Shown here one piece after another: positions 1-6,407 of a stretch of 20,822 bases of DNA. The stretch comes from Opitutaceae bacterium UBA3033 (lineage in GTDB: Bacteria; Verrucomicrobiota; Verrucomicrobiia; Opitutales; Opitutaceae), in assembly GCA_002367815.1 (NCBI GenBank), contig DFDG01000130.1:5332-26153 (forward strand). The letters are read 5' to 3'. Within the stretch, counting starts at the first letter, position 1, and each line of letters starts with the position of its first letter. The position numbers were made by a program, and so were the translations under genes. The notes beneath the pieces are model-generated. The model searched no databases and was not told the origin of the DNA. It saw only the letters and a program-made list of their open reading frames with translations.

Positions 1-661
1 CGGCCGTGATGTTGTAGGCTTGGCCAAAGCACTTCGGATTCCTGGCGGCATAGGCAAAACCAACCCCGACATCTTCGGAGTAGGCGCTTTGCCAAAGTCC
101 ATGACCATCACCACTCACAATGATGGGCAAGCCGCGGCGCACCCGATCAACGAAGGTCGGTTCCCAACCGATGTTGTTGATCACTGGTCCGCCAGGCCCG
201 TAGGTGTGCGAAGGTCGGAGGATAGTGACCGGAAAATTCCCCTCGGCGTGCGCCTTCAAGAATACCTGTTCGCAGGCCACCTTGCCGCGGCCGTAGTCGG
301 AGTGCGGATTTTGTGGCGTGGTTTCGACCGTGGGTAACACGGTCTGCGTATTGCCATAGGTGCAGACTGTGCTGCAAAAAATGAAATGCTCACAGCGCCC
401 GGCGAAAGCTCGCACATCGCTGGCGGCCTGTTCGGCATTGAAGCAAATCATGTCGATAACCACATCCCACTGACTGGAGGTGATCATGGTTTTTTCAAAC
501 GCTGCGAATTTATTGCGGTCTCCCAACAGGTGCTGCACCTCGCCGATTCGATTCTCGGTTTGCCCGCGGTTGAAGACCGTGATGTCGGCGTGGCGCGTTT
601 TGAGCGCCTTCACGATGCCGGTGGAGATGAGGCCTGTGCCGCCGATGATGAGCACTTTCAT
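1..661 (-). CDS. NAD-dependent epimerase/dehydratase (extended SDR), 3' end cut by window edge
   Basis: Reading the minus strand from the ATG at 661 gives 220 uninterrupted codons to the window edge, so the C-terminus is missing. The product begins MKVLIIGGTGLISTGIV, a Rossmann strand with the GGTGxIS nucleotide-binding loop (residues 7-13). It carries the SDR active-site pair YGRGK (Y123, K127) and the downstream RPSHTYGPGG substrate-side segment typical of extended SDRs acting on nucleotide sugars or related compounds. It has no signal peptide, so it is cytoplasmic. The substrate cannot be told from the sequence. It is divergent from the protease gene to its right, with about 110 bp between starts. 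The two plus-strand open frames over this stretch (20-337, 386-742) are its shadows. The family is clear; the specific reaction is not. Confidence 0.9.
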   Translation of the reverse strand, partial: MKVLIIGGTGLISTGIVKALKTRHADITVFNRGQTENRIGEVQHLLGDRNKFAAFEKTMITSSQWDVVIDMICFNAEQAASDVRAFAGRCEHFIFCSTVCTYGNTQTVLPTVETTPQNPHSDYGRGKVACEQVFLKAHAEGNFPVTILRPSHTYGPGGPVINNIGWEPTFVDRVRRGLPIIVSGDGHGLWQSAYSEDVGVGFAYAARNPKCFGQAYNITA

Positions 662-774
662 GGCTTTATCGAAGTTGCCTTGGAGGCAGGTGTCGAATCC
701 TCTTCCAGGAATTGTCGGTCATTCAGTGTATTATCGACCTGATGCACGGATCCACCATGCTGCATCTCGATTCC

Positions 775-1941
775 ATGCCGGATATTAACAAACGAGTTAC
801 GCGGAGCTTTACCTTGCTGACGGCGCTGGCAGTCCTAGGGCTGTTTCCCGTCACTACCGGGGCTCAACCGACCGGCGTTGAGCGCTAAGGACCGGGCAGT
901 GGGTTGGACACGCTCACAGTGGGCTCAGTCGTTTACCGACAGGTCAAAGTAAAATCGGTCAATGCCCGCACGGTGCTTTTTTTGCACGAAAAGGGCATGG
1001 CTTCGGTCAAATTGAGCGAACTAACACCCGAGATGCAGCAGCGCTTTGGTTATGATCCCGCGGCGGAGCAGGCGAGTGATCAGGCGATGCAAGCGGCGAT
1101 CGCAGTCCGCGAGGACCGTCAGGTGAAAGCAGCGGCGATGAGAAAGGAGCAATTGCATGGATCGCAGTCAAAATTGCAGCAAGTGCTGAAGGATTTTGGC
1201 CACCCCGTGGTGTTGCGGAAGGAAGTGGATATGCGCCCGCAGTTTCATGCGTTGTCATTGTATGCGAAAAGTCAGGGTCATCGCCCGAGTTGTTCGGTCT
1301 TTGCCGTGGTGAGTGCGTTGGAATTTCTCCAAGCCGAAAAAACGAACAACCCCCTGAAGTATTCCGAAGAATATCTTATTTGGGCGACCGGTCGCACGAT
1401 CCAGCAATTGGGAGGGGTCGTCCAAAGCCGCAATGAAACGGGCGATGATGCCGATGCGGGTTTTGCCCTGACCGAGGTCGTGACGGCCTTGCGCGCCTAT
1501 GGCATTCCGCCCGCTGAAAGTATGCCCAATTCGGTCGGCCTTAGAAACAATGAGGTCGAAGCCCCCTCGCCGGAAGTGATTGCCGAGGCCCAATCGCGCA
1601 CGCAGGTGGCGGTTCACCTGGTGCCGGGACGAGACAAAACCACCCAACTGAACAATATGGTTCATGCCTTGAATGCCGGTATCCCCGTGACCATCGGCAC
1701 GGCATGGCCACGGTTTACCAACATGCGGGCGTCTCTGCTCGACAGCCAAATCCCCAGTTATTCGCACGCGGTTACGCTCGTCGGTTATACTTGCTCTACC
1801 GGTCAGCTCAAAGACGTGATCTTTATCTTCAAGAATTCGTGGGGAGCCCAGTGGGGTGCGGGTGGCTACGGTTATGCGACCTTCAGCTACTTGGAACAGC
1901 ATCTTAATTCCGCCATATTGCTTGAGCTGCAGTCGCCGTAG
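775..1941 (+). pseudogene. Secreted papain-like cysteine protease (C1 family), signal peptide separated by in-frame TAA
   Basis: The catalytic frame is open from a TTG at 904 to 1941 (345 aa). It has the papain triad: Cys130 in QGHRPSCSVFA, His288 in YSHAVTLVGY and Asn311 in FKNSWGAQWG, with a Gln (Q124) before the Cys region. Residues 1-50 form a small beta-rich, SH3-like segment, followed by an Ala/Gln-rich helix. Upstream in exactly the same frame, the ATG at 775 (or 757, 742) opens a typical signal peptide, basic NKRVTRS then hydrophobic LLTALAVLGLFP and a small-residue TTGAQ cleavage region. It is ended by TAA at 886-888, only five codons before the TTG. One base change (for example CAA to TAA) would explain this, so the gene is a recent nonsense allele or carries a sequencing error. 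Alternatively TTG 904 restarts translation and yields a cytoplasmic protease. The usual papain Trp after Cys is Val here. Confidence 0.75.
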
Positions 1942-2171
1942 GTTCCTTTCGTCAAGGGGTCCGGCTGCTAGGTGCTACTAAATTAACGCCACCATCCAAG
2001 ATCTCCTTAATATTTTGAATCCATCGCCGAGTATTTGATTTGGTTGAAATCCAGCCAGCCTCTAGCGGCATGAACCCTTATCAGCCAGTCCAACAACAAA
2101 GAGTGCTATGGATTGGGGATAAAACTAGCAAAACAGCCTGACTCCCGTTCAGCTTGCCGGAGTAATTATCG

Positions 2172-3530
2172 ATGACTGAACACCCCGTAACCATTGACCA
2201 GCTCGAGGAGCTGATTGACACCCATGATGCCACGGGTGCGGGTGCGTTATTGGAGGCTTTGCCGGTGGTCGATCGCTCCCGGTTGATCGATCGACTCGAC
2301 GATGACCGGCAGGAAAACCTGATGGTCATGCTCCAACCCGAGCAGGCGGCGGACTTGCTCGAGCACATGGCCGAAGCGCAGGCGGTGGACATTTTGGATG
2401 GCATCGATCCCGACCGGGCGGCGGACATCCTTGAAGAGTTCGATAGTGATACGGCCGTCGACATGCTGGGCGAGCTCGAGGACGACGAGGCCGAGGCAAT
2501 TCTGGGTAAAATGGAGCCGGAAGAGGCCGCGGAAGCCCGGGAGCTGCTGCGCTATGATGAAGATACCGCCGGTGGTCTGATGCGCTCAGAGTTTTTGGCT
2601 TATCCGCTGGGAGCGACAGTGGGAGATGTGACTGAGGACATGCGATCCAACGCCGAGATCTACTCGGACTACGATGTGCAATACGCTTACATTGTGGATG
2701 CGGACCAGCGTCCGGCCGGGGTGCTACGGCTGCGCGATTTACTGTTGTCCACCCCGGCAATTCCGGTGACCAAGATCATGTTGCCCGAGCCCTTGGTGGT
2801 AAACCATGCCATGGAGTTGGACGAACTGGCCCGGTTGTTTGAGGAAAAGCAGTTTGTGGGCCTGCCCGTGGTGGACGATCACCGACGGTTGATCGGCGTG
2901 GTGATGCGCAAATCGGTGCGCGAAGCGGCGGCCGAGGATGTGACGGAGGATTTTTTGAAAGTCAGTGGTTTGGGCGGCAAGGAGGAACTGCGTTCCATGC
3001 CCTTGGGAATTCGCTCCGGCCGGCGCCTTTCCTGGTTGAGCGTCAATATTCTGCTCAATGTCCTGGCGGCGAGTGTGATTGCCGCTTATCAAGATACGCT
3101 GGCGCAGGTGATCGCCTTGGCGGTGTTTTTGCCCATCATCTCCGACATGAGTGGCTGCAGTGGCAGTCAGGCGGTCGCGGTCAGTATTCGCGAACTTGCC
3201 CTGGGTCTGGTGCGGCCGGTTGAAATGATGCGCGTGCTGGGGAAAGAGATGATGGTGGGATGCATCAACGGACTCGCTTTGGGGATTTTGTTGGGCGCGG
3301 TCACTTTGCTTTGGAAAGGCAACATGTGGTTGGGCGCAGTGGTGGGAGGGGCACTCATGCTCAACACCATTGTGGCGGTGAGTCTGGGCGGGATAATCCC
3401 ACTGGCCCTGAAGCGGATGGATTTGGATCCCGCGCTGGCCTCAGGACCCATCCTCACGACCGTGACCGACATGTGCGGATTCTTCTTTGTCCTGAGCATG
3501 GCCACGATGGTGCTGCCACATCTGGTGTGA
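2172..3530 (+). CDS. mgtE: MgtE-family magnesium channel/transporter
   Basis: The 452-residue product has the whole MgtE plan. An N-terminal superhelical domain (about 1-130) carries repeated acidic helices such as EQAADLLEHM and DRAADILEEF. Then comes the linker RYDEDTAGGLM, two CBS domains (about 135-260) that sense cytoplasmic Mg2+, a connecting helix and a five-helix membrane domain (about 285-452). The pore-lining aspartate of the family is present at D433 in TTVTDMCG. The first pore loop reads SDMSGCSGSQAVAV, where most relatives have a GGNxGxQ-type loop, so it is a variant. The start follows GGAG about 9 bases upstream (2159-2162). The gene stands alone and converges on the toxin-antitoxin pair. 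I see no Mg2+ riboswitch-like structure in the 230 bp before it. The family call is firm. Confidence 0.95.
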   Translation: MTEHPVTIDQLEELIDTHDATGAGALLEALPVVDRSRLIDRLDDDRQENLMVMLQPEQAADLLEHMAEAQAVDILDGIDPDRAADILEEFDSDTAVDMLGELEDDEAEAILGKMEPEEAAEARELLRYDEDTAGGLMRSEFLAYPLGATVGDVTEDMRSNAEIYSDYDVQYAYIVDADQRPAGVLRLRDLLLSTPAIPVTKIMLPEPLVVNHAMELDELARLFEEKQFVGLPVVDDHRRLIGVVMRKSVREAAAEDVTEDFLKVSGLGGKEELRSMPLGIRSGRRLSWLSVNILLNVLAASVIAAYQDTLAQVIALAVFLPIISDMSGCSGSQAVAVSIRELALGLVRPVEMMRVLGKEMMVGCINGLALGILLGAVTLLWKGNMWLGAVVGGALMLNTIVAVSLGGIIPLALKRMDLDPALASGPILTTVTDMCGFFFVLSMATMVLPHLV

Positions 3531-3557
3531 TGTTCTGCTCTGTATCTTTTCAGGCCC

Positions 3558-3821
3558 TCATTCGTAGTGAGTCCACATCCGGATGACTTTGACCGTATTC
3601 TTGGCGTCGTAGACCTGATACACCAGCCGGTGTTGAATATTGATGCGGCGTGAAAAAACGCCGGACAAGTCTCCAACTAGTTTCTCGTAGGGAGGCGGGT
3701 TCTGGAACGGATTCTTGGCGATTATGTCGAGAATCCGTAGGGCCTGTGGCTTGAGATTCGAAGCCGCAATCTTCTTGGCGTCCTTCTGGGCCTGCTTGGT
3801 GTAAACGATGGACCAACTCAC
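3558..3821 (-). CDS. Txe/YoeB-family mRNA-interferase toxin
   Basis: An 87-residue basic protein, MSWSIVYTKQAQKDAKKI, ending RLVYQVYDAKNTVKVIRMWTHYE. It has the RelE/YoeB fold pattern: N-terminal strand, two helices, then strands carrying the active-site region R-LVYQV and the terminal H-Y dyad (THY). Members cut mRNA at the ribosome. It starts with GTG at 3821, which overlaps the antitoxin stop as GTGA, so translation is coupled and depends on antitoxin translation. This is the usual layout for type II pairs. It converges with mgtE, with 27 bp between the stops. It sits downstream of three integron cassettes in the same orientation and may itself be an old cassette, but no attC is seen after it. 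Confidence 0.9.
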   Translation of the reverse strand: MSWSIVYTKQAQKDAKKIAASNLKPQALRILDIIAKNPFQNPPPYEKLVGDLSGVFSRRINIQHRLVYQVYDAKNTVKVIRMWTHYE

Positions 3822-4060
3822 CAGCCGGGTTTGGTGGATGATTTGCCAAGCGGCTCGTTCATGCCCTTGCGGATGGATTCGCGCATGCCGGGAATTGAGA
3901 CGAGATAAAGGGTCTCTTGGATGCTACGCCAATCGTCCTCCGACACGAGGACGGCGTTGGAACGCTTACCGGTAATCTGGATTGGTTCGTGAGAATCGGC
4001 GGCCTCATCCAAGAGTTGGTAGAGTTTGGAGCGGGCTTGCGTGACGGGAATTGAAGTCAT
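3818..4060 (-). CDS. YefM/Phd-family antitoxin
   Basis: An 80-residue protein starting MTSIPVTQARSKLYQLLDEA. This is the Phd/YefM N-terminal DNA-binding fold (strand, then A-R-x-x-L helix), followed by EPIQITGKRSNAVLVSEDDW, the hallmark central strand pair, and a C-terminal toxin-wrapping tail. It neutralises the YoeB-like toxin encoded immediately downstream and, by family precedent, represses its own promoter. I choose the ATG at 4060 over an in-frame TTG at 4066 because it matches the family start. The palindromic operator candidate at 4064-4091 ends four bases upstream of this ATG. The stop TGA overlaps the toxin GTG. Confidence 0.9.
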   Translation of the reverse strand: MTSIPVTQARSKLYQLLDEAADSHEPIQITGKRSNAVLVSEDDWRSIQETLYLVSIPGMRESIRKGMNEPLGKSSTKPGW

Positions 4061-4063
4061 GTG

Positions 4064-4091
4064 CAAAGCGTCCGTTAAAGCGTCCGCTTTG
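4064..4091. promoter_or_regulatory. Candidate autoregulatory operator of the toxin-antitoxin operon
   Basis: Two direct copies of AAAGCGTCCG lie at 4065-4074 and 4077-4086. The second is part of the perfect palindrome AAAGCG-TC-CGCTTT (4077-4090), and the whole block is bounded by CAAAGCG and CGCTTTG. It sits directly before the antitoxin ATG, where Phd/YefM proteins bind as dimers to repress their own operon. The repeat structure is seen directly; the operator role is inferred from position. Confidence 0.6.
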
Positions 4092-4170
4092 TCAAGTGAC
4101 GCGTAGCAAGATTAAGGTCAGCCAAGTCGATGGCAGAAGCTGTGGCGAAGCAGGGCTCGTTTATCAGGAG

Positions 4171-4806
4171 TCAGGCTGTCGGCTTTACGACATCCAAACT
4201 CTCAGGGTTAGACTGCTTTTCTTTCGCATGAGGACGGATCAAAAGCAGGCCATAGTGATACTCGCAGCACTCCGATAAATCCTGGTCTCGCATAAACATG
4301 AAGCCCGCCGCCTCGGCCCACGACCGACACTGCTCGGGTCGTGGCCGGATGCTCATCGAAGGACCACGAGGCGTCGACGAATCATACTTCCAGTGGATAA
4401 TCGAAACGACACCGCCGGGTCGCAAAATCCGATAGGCTTCTTTCAGGAGCCGGACAGGCTCTTCGAGATGCAGAAGATTGTAGATCATCGCGTGGTCTAC
4501 GCTCTCGCCCGGCAGTCCAGTGCCTTGCGCGACGAAGTCGCGCACTTCGGCGCGGACATTCGATAACCCTGCGTCGTGCGCTGTCCGCTGAACTAGCGCC
4601 ACAAGGTCGGGCTCGATATCGAAAGCGTGGACGATACCGGAAGTGCGCGATGCCGCCGCGAAGGTGAAAGTGCCGTAGCCGCTGCCAAACTCGGCAATGC
4701 TTTCCTTCTTCTCTTTGGTGCACTCCAGCTTCTCAACGATGCAGTCGGCATCATAAAACGACTGCCAGTAAGCTTCCTCGGGCATTCCACTTTCGCGTCC
4801 TTTCAT
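4171..4806 (-). CDS. Cassette-borne class I SAM-dependent methyltransferase
   Basis: A 211-residue protein with the class I methyltransferase core. Motif I AEFGSGYGTF (about 38-47) binds SAM, the acidic D63 in AFDIEPD follows strand beta-2, then VRDFVAQG, the beta-4 strand DHAMIYNLLHLEEP and the post-motif RILRPGGVVSIIHW. It resembles the UbiE/ArsM-like Methyltransf_11 group; the substrate cannot be told. It is the third gene of the cassette array. Its ATG at 4806 follows the attC R' box GTTAGGC by 15 bp. An in-frame ATG at 4785 (MPEEAYW) has a slightly better purine-rich leader and is an alternative start. The stop codon lies inside a degenerate R''-like box (GCCTGAC, 4176-4170), so its own attC seems eroded. 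Confidence 0.85.
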   Translation of the reverse strand: MKGRESGMPEEAYWQSFYDADCIVEKLECTKEKKESIAEFGSGYGTFTFAAASRTSGIVHAFDIEPDLVALVQRTAHDAGLSNVRAEVRDFVAQGTGLPGESVDHAMIYNLLHLEEPVRLLKEAYRILRPGGVVSIIHWKYDSSTPRGPSMSIRPRPEQCRSWAEAAGFMFMRDQDLSECCEYHYGLLLIRPHAKEKQSNPESLDVVKPTA

Positions 4807-4821
4807 GGGTGTTCTGTCTTT

Positions 4822-4919
4822 GCCTAACGATTTAGATCAGAGAAGAGGAGCCAGCGATGAGTGAACATACGCCGATAATGGAGTGACTGGCCCGAATTCT
4901 CTGCATCGCTTGGTTGGGC
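4822..4919 (-). repeat. attC site 2 of the integron cassette array
   Basis: Read on the minus strand, the site begins with R'' GCCCAAC (4919-4913), five bases after the stop of the upstream cassette gene, and ends with R' GTTAGGC (4828-4822), just before the next cassette gene. Folding the ends together also pairs AGAGAA with TTCTCT at equal distance (10 bases) from both core boxes, giving the R-spacer-L architecture of attC. Total length is 98 bp, inside the usual 57-141 bp. R'' does not perfectly match R' because R' comes from the neighbouring cassette, as expected for integrated cassettes. Confidence 0.85.
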
Positions 4920-4923
4920 TCTT

Positions 4924-5388
4924 TCATCGTGCGCCTTGGATGTAAGCTCCTGATTCATTCAAATCCAAATAGCCCTTCGATAATTCGCAGACAACGCGGG
5001 ACACGAGGGACTCATCTGCGATATTCAGAACAAGATGCGCTAGCTCTTCTAGAGCGGCTGCAACAAGAAACCAATCTGGTAGAGGAGCGAGCGTCTTGCG
5101 AGGAAACACAACCATGTCCGATGTGCAAAAGGCCATTGTTCCTGGATTCGGCAAAAGAAGCATGGTGGATGCGCCTTTCTGTAGGAACACCTGCTCATCG
5201 CATATCACAACACCAATGTCGAACCACACGCGAGGGGCCTTTTCGATGAAGGCGAGGGCAATGATAATCGCCTCAACCATACGCCGATTAAACTCTTGGT
5301 CGTCGCACTGGCAATCGACGCGCAGATACGGAGCAATAGACTCCGGTGCAGCGGCAACAATGGCGGCTTTGGTCTTTTCCTTATTCAT
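4924..5388 (-). CDS. Cassette-borne hypothetical protein, 154 aa
   Basis: I do not recognise this family. From the ATG at 5388 the protein is 154 residues, soluble and slightly acidic, with no signal peptide. A central hydrophobic strand region (VWFDIGVVIC) is followed by a proline-bordered segment, then a helix ALEELAHLVLNIADESL. That helix recalls the metal-site helix of zincin-like proteins (HExxH), but with Glu in place of the first His, so I do not claim catalysis. An in-frame TTG six bases upstream lies inside the attC R' box and is less likely. The gene nearly fills its cassette: the start codon comes six bases after the recombination point and the stop is five bases before the next R'' box. 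There is no room for its own ribosome-binding site outside the attC. Confidence 0.8.
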   Translation of the reverse strand: MNKEKTKAAIVAAAPESIAPYLRVDCQCDDQEFNRRMVEAIIIALAFIEKAPRVWFDIGVVICDEQVFLQKGASTMLLLPNPGTMAFCTSDMVVFPRKTLAPLPDWFLVAAALEELAHLVLNIADESLVSRVVCELSKGYLDLNESGAYIQGAR

Positions 5389-5505
5389 GCCCAACGCTAA
5401 AGCTGAGCCGCGACGGCCAGCGAATTAATTGTGGGGTTCAATTGGAGGACATCGGAACGGCCGACGGCTGCCCTGGCCGTCGTTGGCTCAGGCGACTTGA
5501 TGGGC
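5389..5505 (-). repeat. attC site 1 of the integron cassette array
   Basis: On the minus strand it runs from R'' GCCCATC (5505-5499) to R' GTTGGGC (5395-5389), 117 bp. The arms are strongly self-complementary. CTGAGCC (5403-5409) pairs with GGCTCAG (5485-5491), and GACGGCCA (5412-5419) pairs with TGGCCGTC (5474-5481). They are separated by an unequal internal loop (GC against GTT), the kind of extrahelical asymmetry that sets attC strand choice. R'' departs from the RYYYAAC consensus (ATC instead of AAC). Its exact complement GATGGGC occurs at the start of the same cassette (5754-5748). Confidence 0.85.
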
Positions 5506-5511
5506 CTTCTG

Positions 5512-5739
5512 TTACTTTCCATTCCAGAATCCAGTCTTTCGGAGTAATACAAGATCCGCGGATACAACGACGGGAAGGCCGAAGAAATAGCTCATGCCGA
5601 TCGCGACTTTTCGCATCGCTCTTTCTTCTTCTGGAAGCGTGAGAGCCCCCAGGACGCCGACGACAAACAAACCGGTGTAAACCGCGAAAAAAATGCTCAC
5701 CGCTTTCTTACTCGGGATTTTCGAGGTCACGTCGTTCAT
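5512..5739 (-). CDS. Cassette-borne small membrane protein, 75 aa
   Basis: Unrecognised. The protein has a polar N-terminus (MNDVTSKIPSKKA), a first membrane helix around residues 14-34 (VSIFFAVYTGLFVVGVLGAL), a charged link PEEERAMRK, a second helix around 45-65 and a basic tail ending FWNGK. Small two-helix proteins of unknown role are common cargo of integron cassettes. The stop is six bases before attC R'', and the start is nine bases after the cassette's 5' recombination box GATGGGC. It is the first cassette, directly next to the integrase remnant. Confidence 0.75.
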   Translation of the reverse strand: MNDVTSKIPSKKAVSIFFAVYTGLFVVGVLGALTLPEEERAMRKVAIGMSYFFGLPVVVSADLVLLRKTGFWNGK

Positions 5740-5747
5740 CGTTCTTC

Positions 5748-5754
5748 GCCCATC
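5748..5754 (-). other. 5' recombination core of first cassette (attI/cassette junction)
   Basis: GATGGGC on the minus strand is the exact complement of the R'' box of the same cassette (GCCCATC at 5505-5499). In a circularised cassette these two would pair perfectly. This marks the left crossover of cassette 1 at 5754/5753 even though the core is GAT rather than GTT. Only about 29 bp separate it from the integrase remnant, so no full attI or cassette promoter remains. Confidence 0.6.
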
Positions 5755-5783
5755 GTCTCAGCTCAGACAGGAGCATCCAGAAG

Positions 5784-5900
5784 ATGAATATCCGCACGGT
5801 GCAGGAATTACTGGGGCACCAGAGTGTGGAGACGACGCAGATCTACACGCATGTGATGCTGAAACCGGGCTTGGGCGTGAGATCGCCGTTGGATGGGTAA
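5784..5900 (+). pseudogene. intI: C-terminal remnant of integron integrase (intI)
   Basis: The frame from 5784 to the TAA at 5898 encodes 38 residues: MNIRTVQELLGHQSVETTQ, then IYTHVMLKPGLGVRSPLDG. This is the extreme C-terminus of a tyrosine recombinase, with box II LLGH and the nucleophilic Tyr in IYTHV. The ending GVRSPLD is characteristic of integron integrases rather than XerC/D. Nothing upstream in any frame restores the remaining roughly 280 residues, so the catalytic Arg and Lys and the DNA-binding domain are gone. It points away from the cassettes, the normal integron geometry, so a deletion removing the 5' part of intI and attI is the simplest history. It is not functional. Confidence 0.85.
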
Positions 5901-6007
5901 GGAGTCCAATTGAGGCGGTGCTCCGGAACGGGGGCGCTACCGATGGGTTTTTATCTGTGGGCTTCCGGGGAATCCGCGGTGAAATGGATCGGGGGTTGAA
6001 ACGATTA

Positions 6008-6033
6008 GGCGGGGTCGGCGACACCCGCCCTAC
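6008..6033 (-). repeat. REP-like hairpin A
   Basis: On the minus strand GTAG is followed at once by a palindrome whose arms GGCGGG and CCCGCC are separated by a short loop. GTAG plus stem-loop is the signature of REP elements recognised by REP-associated (RAYT) transposases. No such transposase is in the window. Confidence 0.6.
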
Positions 6034-6123
6034 ATTTTCGGACGATTCCAGTTTTCCACATTCATTCTAGTGGTCAGCGATCAGCAGTCAGCAACGAAGA
6101 CTCGAGTAATCAGGATGAAGGAG

Positions 6124-6148
6124 GACGGTTAAGGATAACCGCCCCTAC
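6124..6148 (-). repeat. REP-like hairpin B
   Basis: On the minus strand GTAG precedes a stem with arms CGGTTA and TAACCG (perfect, four-base loop TCCT). Same orientation and same GTAG position as the neighbouring unit A, but with a different stem sequence. Confidence 0.6.
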
Positions 6149-6161
6149 CAAAGATTCTGAC

Positions 6162-6186
6162 GGCCCGTCCGGAGGTCGGGCCCTAC
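6162..6186 (-). repeat. REP-like hairpin C
   Basis: On the minus strand GTAG precedes a stem with arms GGCCCG and CGGGCC around a nine-base loop. It follows unit B by 13 bp in the same orientation, so B and C form a tandem pair like a BIME. Confidence 0.6.
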
Positions 6187-6251
6187 CTTTTTTGGATCGG
6201 ATTCCTGAGTTCCATATTCATTCGCTGAAAGCCCCCAATCAATCCTGACGA

Positions 6252-6280
6252 ACGAGAAAGATTACGAGAAAGAGAAAGAA
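6252..6280. repeat. A/G-rich GAGAAAGA tandem motif, copy 1
   Basis: Units of the type CGAGAAAGATTA and CGAGAAAGAGAAAG are strung together. A closely related string lies at 8261-8292 on the other side of the GH1 gene. Function unknown. Confidence 0.55.
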
Positions 6281-6384
6281 CCCTCCGACAATTATGTTCT
6301 CATATCGTCCGTTCCAGCTTTCCTGAGTTTCCCGCCTGTGGCGGTGCCGATGGCGATCAGGGTTCCAGATAACCAAGATTGGAG

Positions 6385-6407
6385 GAATGTTCGTAATCCG
6401 AACATTC
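6385..6407. promoter_or_regulatory. Perfect 9-bp inverted repeat upstream of the GH1 gene
   Basis: GAATGTTCG and CGAACATTC are exact reverse complements with a five-base spacer (TAATC). There is no T-run after it, so a terminator is unlikely. A dimeric regulator site or a further decayed hairpin element is possible. It lies about 160 bp before the start codon. Confidence 0.4.

Larger units (their letters stand above)
4170..5900. mobile_element. Remnant chromosomal integron: truncated intI plus three cassettes
   Basis: The cassette boundaries can be read from the core boxes. Cassette 1 runs from 5753 to 5395, cassette 2 from 5394 to 4828, and cassette 3 from 4827 leftward with an eroded attC near 4176-4067. 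All three genes are in the same orientation, with attC sites at their 3' ends, opposite to the intI remnant. The toxin-antitoxin pair further left could be a fourth cassette, but no attC supports it. Without integrase or attI the array is predicted to be immobile unless an integrase acts from elsewhere in the genome. Confidence 0.8.

Noticed and set aside
20..742. Two plus-strand open frames (20-337 and 386-742)
   Set aside because: They are antisense to an uninterrupted epimerase frame with clear SDR motifs on the minus strand, and their own translations look like nothing.
4067..4176. A third attC after the methyltransferase gene
   Set aside because: An R''-like box GCCTGAC overlaps the stop codon, but I find no partner GTTRRRY box and no paired arms, so I treat it as eroded and do not list it.
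5693..6070. 125-codon plus-strand open frame over the integrase remnant
   Set aside because: It is in a different frame from the recognisable IntI residues and shows no domain; the 38-residue frame is the meaningful one.
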